Shown: piece by piece, positions 3,957 to 6,318 of the stretch
Position numbering within the stretch: the stretch's first letter is position 1
How the letters are laid out: every line of letters starts with the position of its first letter
Assembly: GCA_937983075.1 (NCBI GenBank)
Contig: CALKAQ010000066.1
Span: forward strand, 1-6,318
Direction of reading: 5' to 3'
Length of the DNA: 6,318 bases
Source of the DNA: an uncultured bacterium
GTDB taxonomy: Bacteria; Bacillota; Limnochordia; DTU080; JAAYLA01
Position numbers and translations under genes: made by a program
Notes under the pieces: model-generated
What the model saw: the letters and a program-made list of their open reading frames with translations, nothing else
Told to the model about the DNA's origin: nothing
Databases searched by the model: none

Positions 3957-3977
3957 GGGAATGAAATGGGAATGAAC
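3957..3977. repeat. Right arm-type repeats, GGGAATGAAM twice
   Basis: GGGAATGAAA (3957-3966) and GGGAATGAAC (3968-3977) have the same orientation and the same 11-bp spacing as the left pair at 3729-3749. They lie 36 bp beyond the integrase stop codon. The outer and inner edges of the left and right pairs share one midpoint, 3853, in the tRNA anticodon loop. Confidence 0.85.
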
Positions 3978-4012
3978 GCCCTTTAGCACGGTCGGTTTCC
4001 GTGATATTCCGC

Positions 4013-5163
4013 TTATTCGCGTGCGGCTCGAAGGCGCTTTGAGAACATCGACACGGCCTGCCGCTTGTCGTCGTCGTCGGGGTGCACGTATTCGTCCATG
4101 GTGAACGCCGCCGACTCGTGACCAAGCAGGTCTCGCAGTGTTGCTGCGTCAGTGAGTTTGGCGGTGATGGTTGCAAATGTGTGCCTGAGACCGTGAATAT
4201 TGATATACGGTAGCCCCGATTCTTCAACAAGGGGACGCCATACGCGGCGTCGGAAGTTGTCGCCGGACATGGGGTTCCCGTTTTCGTTCGGGAAAACAAC
4301 GTCCCACGGATTCCAGTCAGTGCCCATGACTAATTTTTTTGAAGCATGTTTCTGCGATGCTCTTTCAGTACCCTGTACAGCTCTTCGTTCATGGGTATTT
4401 CGCGCACTTGGTGGTCCTTGGGCGGACCGAATATGGGGTTTGGGCCCGAACGCTTTAGCGCCGCCTCGACGCGTATGACGCCGCGGTCGAAGTCTACGGA
4501 CGACCACTTTAGCGCCAGTGCCTCGCCGAGCCGCATTCCTGTATACGCGAGCGTCATTATGAGTGCCTTGTGCGGCGAATCTTTAATGAACGTAATGAAC
4601 TTCTGCAGTTGTTCCAGCGTCCATTTGCGTTTCTCCGGCCTACGGGCTTTTGGTAGCGTGACGCTTGACGCCGGGTTGTCATTGATGAGTTGCATTTGTA
4701 CGGCGTAGTTCAGGCTCCCGCTGATGACGGCGTGGATTTTGCGCACGCTGGCCGGAGACAGGCCGTCTTGCAGGAGCGACGCGTAAAAGCGTTTGATATG
4801 AATGGGGCGCAGCTTGTTTAGTGTGATGCTTCCCAGCGCCGGGATGATGCGCTTGTCCATCAGGCGCTTGTATTCCCGGTGGGTAAGGATGCCGGTTTCC
4901 ACCGAAGCCACGTAGCGATACCATTCTTGCAGGTGGGCTTCGAACGGCACTTCTCCGGTCGCTGATATGCGGCCCGCGTCCATCTGGTGCAGGAGCTCAG
5001 TCAGTCGGCGTTTCGCGTCCTCCTCAGTGCCGTGAAACGTCTCCTTGTAGTGCTGATATCTTCCGTCCGGGCCTTTCCCCAGCGGCACCCATAACCGATA
5101 GCGGTTGAGGCCGCGCCGCTCGATGTGGCCCCTGGGACGCCGTTGACGCTTGGATGTTGACAT
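4013..5163 (-). CDS. int: Tyrosine-type site-specific integrase, frame split at an A7 run
   Basis: ATG at 5163-5161 lies 8 nt after GAGGGAG (5178-5172); the GTG at 5172 overlaps that site and is rejected. The first frame gives 277 residues and stops at TAG 4332-4330. The protein continues in the -1 frame to TAA at 4015-4013, about 383 residues in all, a normal length for the family. An arm-binding N-terminus (GHIERRGLNRYRLWVPLG) is followed by a core-binding helical domain and a catalytic domain. Arg211 (TGMRLGEAL) and the beta-hairpin Lys249 (PPKDHQVREIPM) are in the first frame. His324 and Arg327 (HGLRH), His349 (LGHES) and the nucleophile Tyr359 (MDEYVH) are in the second. Only a merged protein can be active. 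It lies 18 nt after the repressor gene and presumably shares its transcript. Its partner site is the adjacent attP. Confidence 0.9.
4334..4340 (-). other. Run of seven A at the integrase frame break
   Basis: The transcribed strand reads CTT CAA AAA AAT TAG. The heptamer A-AAA-AAT fits the X-XXY-YYZ slippery pattern, and a -1 shift gives CAA AAA AAA TTA GTC, entering the frame that encodes the rest of the catalytic domain one codon before the stop. Transcriptional slippage adding one A would give the same protein. No strong downstream stem or upstream Shine-Dalgarno-like stimulator is evident, so a mutation or a homopolymer sequencing error is equally possible. Confidence 0.6.
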
Positions 5164-5181
5164 GGTGGACACTCCCTCTTC

Positions 5182-5847
5182 TCACATCATCCTGAACTGC
5201 CCCACAACCTTCCCCACGATACGCACGTCCTCGCCGACAATGGGCGGATAGTCTGGGTTGGCAGACTCCAGTACCGGCGGTTCCCCATGGCGCTTGCGCA
5301 GCCGCTTGACCGTGTACTTCTCGCCGTTCACCCGAGCCACGACGATATCGCCGTCGTCGGCGTCGTCCTGCGGGCGGACGAAGAGAAGGTCACCGTCACG
5401 GATGTCAAGACCGATCATGCTATCGCCACGGACCCTGATCGCGAAGCGGGATTGTCCAACTATGTCCCGGGGCACCGTAACGTATTCTTCTGGACGCTCC
5501 ATCACGAAGGCTGGATGTCCAGCGTTTACGTTTCCATAGACTGGCAAAACCGTTAAGTCCATAGCAGTCATGACTTCACTAAATTTCGGATCCAGTTTCA
5601 AACCGTCGAGGTCATCAATGAAGTAGGAAAGAAGTTTTCTGAAGTACTCGGCTACTTTCCGCAGGTCCTCCAGCGATATGCGGCGCTTGCCAGATTCGAT
5701 TCTGGAAATCTGCGCAATCGAGTACCCCAGGTGATTCGCCAGACCTTCCTGCGGTTCTGTTCCGCGCGCTTGCCTAATTCGCTCTCCAATTCGGATGTAC
5801 AGGCTCTCGTCCATGACGCAACTCCTGCGTTTACCGTTGTGGTACAT
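5182..5847 (-). CDS. LexA/CI-type self-cleaving phage repressor (XRE HTH + S24 peptidase)
   Basis: The protein has 221 residues from ATG 5847 (AGGAGG at 5861-5856, 8-nt spacer) or 210 from ATG 5814 (AGGAG at 5826-5822, 7-nt spacer); both starts are in frame and well placed. Residues about 19-76 form an XRE-type helix-turn-helix (RIGERIRQAR, LANHLGYSIAQISRIESGKR, LEDLRKVAEYF). The C-terminal half is an S24 peptidase: the cleavage site is Ala109-Gly110 (GNVNAGHPA), the nucleophile Ser143 (RGDSM) and the general base Lys181 (YTVKRL), with spacings close to those of LexA. RecA filaments formed after DNA damage would trigger self-cleavage and induction. It is divergent from the HTH gene at 5953, and three related dyads lie between and within them. 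The integrase follows 18 nt after its stop. Confidence 0.92.
   Translation of the reverse strand: MYHNGKRRSCVMDESLYIRIGERIRQARGTEPQEGLANHLGYSIAQISRIESGKRRISLEDLRKVAEYFRKLLSYFIDDLDGLKLDPKFSEVMTAMDLTVLPVYGNVNAGHPAFVMERPEEYVTVPRDIVGQSRFAIRVRGDSMIGLDIRDGDLLFVRPQDDADDGDIVVARVNGEKYTVKRLRKRHGEPPVLESANPDYPPIVGEDVRIVGKVVGQFRMM
5830..5846. promoter_or_regulatory. Operator-like dyad O3, at the repressor's upstream start
   Basis: TTTACCGTTGTGGTACA has the form TTTACC-N5-GGTAcA and agrees with O1 at 12 of 17 positions. It lies between the two candidate repressor starts and covers two bases of the ATG at 5847-5845. It is weaker than O1 and O2. A role in self-limitation of repressor expression is plausible by analogy with the third operators of lambdoid phages, but is inferred. 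Confidence 0.45.
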
Positions 5848-5873
5848 AAGTTTCCCCTCCTCGTAAAAAACCC

Positions 5874-5903
5874 TTGACAAACTTTTTGCCAGCGTGGTAA
5901 ACT
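5874..5903 (+). promoter_or_regulatory. Rightward early promoter
   Basis: TTGACA (5874-5879) is followed after 18 bp by TAAACT (5898-5903). The expected start of transcription is near 5910, about 43 nt before the GTG start at 5953. The -10 is covered by operator O1 (5885-5901), and O2 lies just downstream of the start point, so repressor binding should block it. An ATG at 5908 would be leaderless and is not taken as a start. Confidence 0.75.
5885..5901. promoter_or_regulatory. Operator-like dyad O1
   Basis: TTTGCCAGCGTGGTAAA is a 17-bp dyad with arms TTTRCCA/TGGYAAA and one asymmetric position. It overlaps the spacer and -10 of the rightward promoter. Its reverse complement relation to O2 is 14 identical bases of 17, including the asymmetric base. 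Confidence 0.75.
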
Positions 5904-5912
5904 CAACATGAA

Positions 5913-5929
5913 TTTACCACATAGGCAAA
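5913..5929. promoter_or_regulatory. Operator-like dyad O2
   Basis: TTTACCACATAGGCAAA has arms TTTACC/GGCAAA. Read on the minus strand it matches O1 at 14 of 17 positions, differing only in three central bases. The centres of O1 and O2 are 28 bp apart and the sites face each other, which allows dimers on both to interact. It lies just after the expected rightward transcription start. Confidence 0.75.
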
Positions 5930-5952
5930 TTGATTGCCGGGGAGGTGATCGC

Positions 5953-6186
5953 GTGACTGTCACCCGCACGATTCGGAAGACGCCCTACATGAAGCTGATT
6001 GAAGCCCGCAGAGGCGAGCCGATCGAGCATCTGCTGCGTCGTCTGTACGTTGACGAGGACAAGACCCTCGAACAGGTCAGCGCGGAGCTAGGCGTTCCAC
6101 TCACCACCGTCGCCCGTTGGATTCGCCAGTTCGGCATTCCCCGGAGGAAGCTCGGCTGGATTCCTCCGGGAGCGTCCGACGATTAA
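5953..6186 (+). CDS. Small HTH protein, 77 aa, first gene of rightward operon
   Basis: GTG at 5953 is preceded by GGAGG (5941-5945) within a stretch, AGGTGATC, that fully matches the 16S rRNA tail, with a 7-nt spacer. Residues about 31-66 (LYVDEDKTLEQVSAELGVPL then TTVARWIRQFGIPRRK) form a helix-turn-helix of the kind found in small phage regulators, resolvase tails and terminase small subunits; T-L-E-Q-V-S-A-E-L-G-V is the first helix plus turn and TTVARWIRQFGI the recognition helix. The N-terminus is basic. By position, opposite the repressor and under the operator-controlled promoter, it could act as Cro, as another early regulator, or as an excisionase. The sequence does not decide. Confidence 0.8.
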   Translation: MTVTRTIRKTPYMKLIEARRGEPIEHLLRRLYVDEDKTLEQVSAELGVPLTTVARWIRQFGIPRRKLGWIPPGASDD

Positions 6187-6225
6187 TACGCTATCTGGCG
6201 GAGTTCTGAACGGAGGGATCACGTC

Positions 6226-6318
6226 GTGAGGATGAAGCGTACTTGGCGATTCTCGCCGGAGGTGCTGCAGGCCGTTGCCGACGCCCGTGGCGCCGGTCGC
6301 CACGAACAGCGCTACCGC
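6226..6318 (+). CDS. Unidentified protein, N-terminal 31 residues, cut by window edge
   Basis: GTG at 6226 lies 9 nt after GGAGG (6212-6216) and the frame stays open to the end of the window; the in-frame ATG at 6232 is 15 nt from that site and less likely. The visible part (MRMKRTWRFSPEVLQAVADA, then RGAGRHEQRYR) is basic with one helix. It lies 39 bp after the HTH gene in the same direction and is probably the second gene of the early operon. No function can be assigned. Confidence 0.6.
   Translation, partial: MRMKRTWRFSPEVLQAVADARGAGRHEQRYR

Larger units (their letters stand above)
3729..3977. other. Probable intact attP (P arm, core, P' arm)
   Basis: Both pairs of arm repeats are present around one core, within about 250 bp and next to the integrase gene. 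In a singly integrated element the arms would be split between attL and attR, and the core would be preceded on one side by the tRNA 5' half. Neither is seen here. The sequence therefore represents the joined form: a free circular genome, a circularly permuted assembly, or the junction between tandem copies. The crossover is inferred to fall in the anticodon loop, 3852-3858. Confidence 0.72.

Noticed and set aside
5848..5945. A leftward promoter for the repressor
   Set aside because: A promoter must exist, but no convincing -35/-10 pair was found on the minus strand; a lone TAAATT at 5916-5911 has no matching -35.

Overview
The window looks like part of a temperate phage, or a phage-like integrative element, of a GC-rich Gram-positive bacterium, probably in the Bacillota. 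The reasons are near-perfect AGGAGG-type ribosome binding sites, frequent GTG starts, consensus TTGACA/TATACT promoters and a tRNA-Thr(CGU) 3' half with encoded CCA. The species cannot be named from the sequence.

Layout. Positions 1-466 (plus strand) hold the end of a rightward operon: the C-terminus of a nucleotide-kinase-like protein and a small membrane protein. A 14-bp perfect inverted repeat (483-520) separates it from a converging leftward operon of six small accessory genes (3523 down to 535). That operon starts at a near-perfect sigma-70 promoter (3558-3586) with a dyad over its -10. It encodes a protein with a TubC_N-like start, a ribbon-helix-helix protein coupled to it by a 4-bp overlap, and four unrecognised proteins. 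The last four genes are each preceded by a 102-116-nt spacer with strong hairpins. Two of these spacers share a 32-bp element (31/32 identical).

Positions 3524-4012 are gene-free and contain what looks like an intact attP. The core (3852-3896) is the 3' half of tRNA-Thr(CGU). Pairs of GGGAATGAAC repeats, 11 bp apart, flank it, and their common midpoint (3853) falls in the anticodon loop. A 13-bp bidirectional terminator follows. Both arms being present suggests a free circular genome or a tandem insertion, not one end of a single integrated copy.

To the right is a lysogeny module on the minus strand: a LexA/CI-type self-cleaving repressor and, 18 nt downstream, a tyrosine integrase. The integrase frame is broken at a run of seven A, with all catalytic residues retained across the two frames. 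The repressor faces a rightward promoter (5874-5903) and a small HTH gene. Three related 17-bp operator-like dyads lie in this switch, one at the repressor's own upstream start codon. A further gene runs off the right edge.

Working model (inference): the repressor holds the rightward early promoter off and is co-expressed with integrase, which recombines attP with a host tRNA-Thr. DNA damage would release repression through A109-G110 self-cleavage. The leftward accessory operon is separately controlled and may run during lysogeny.
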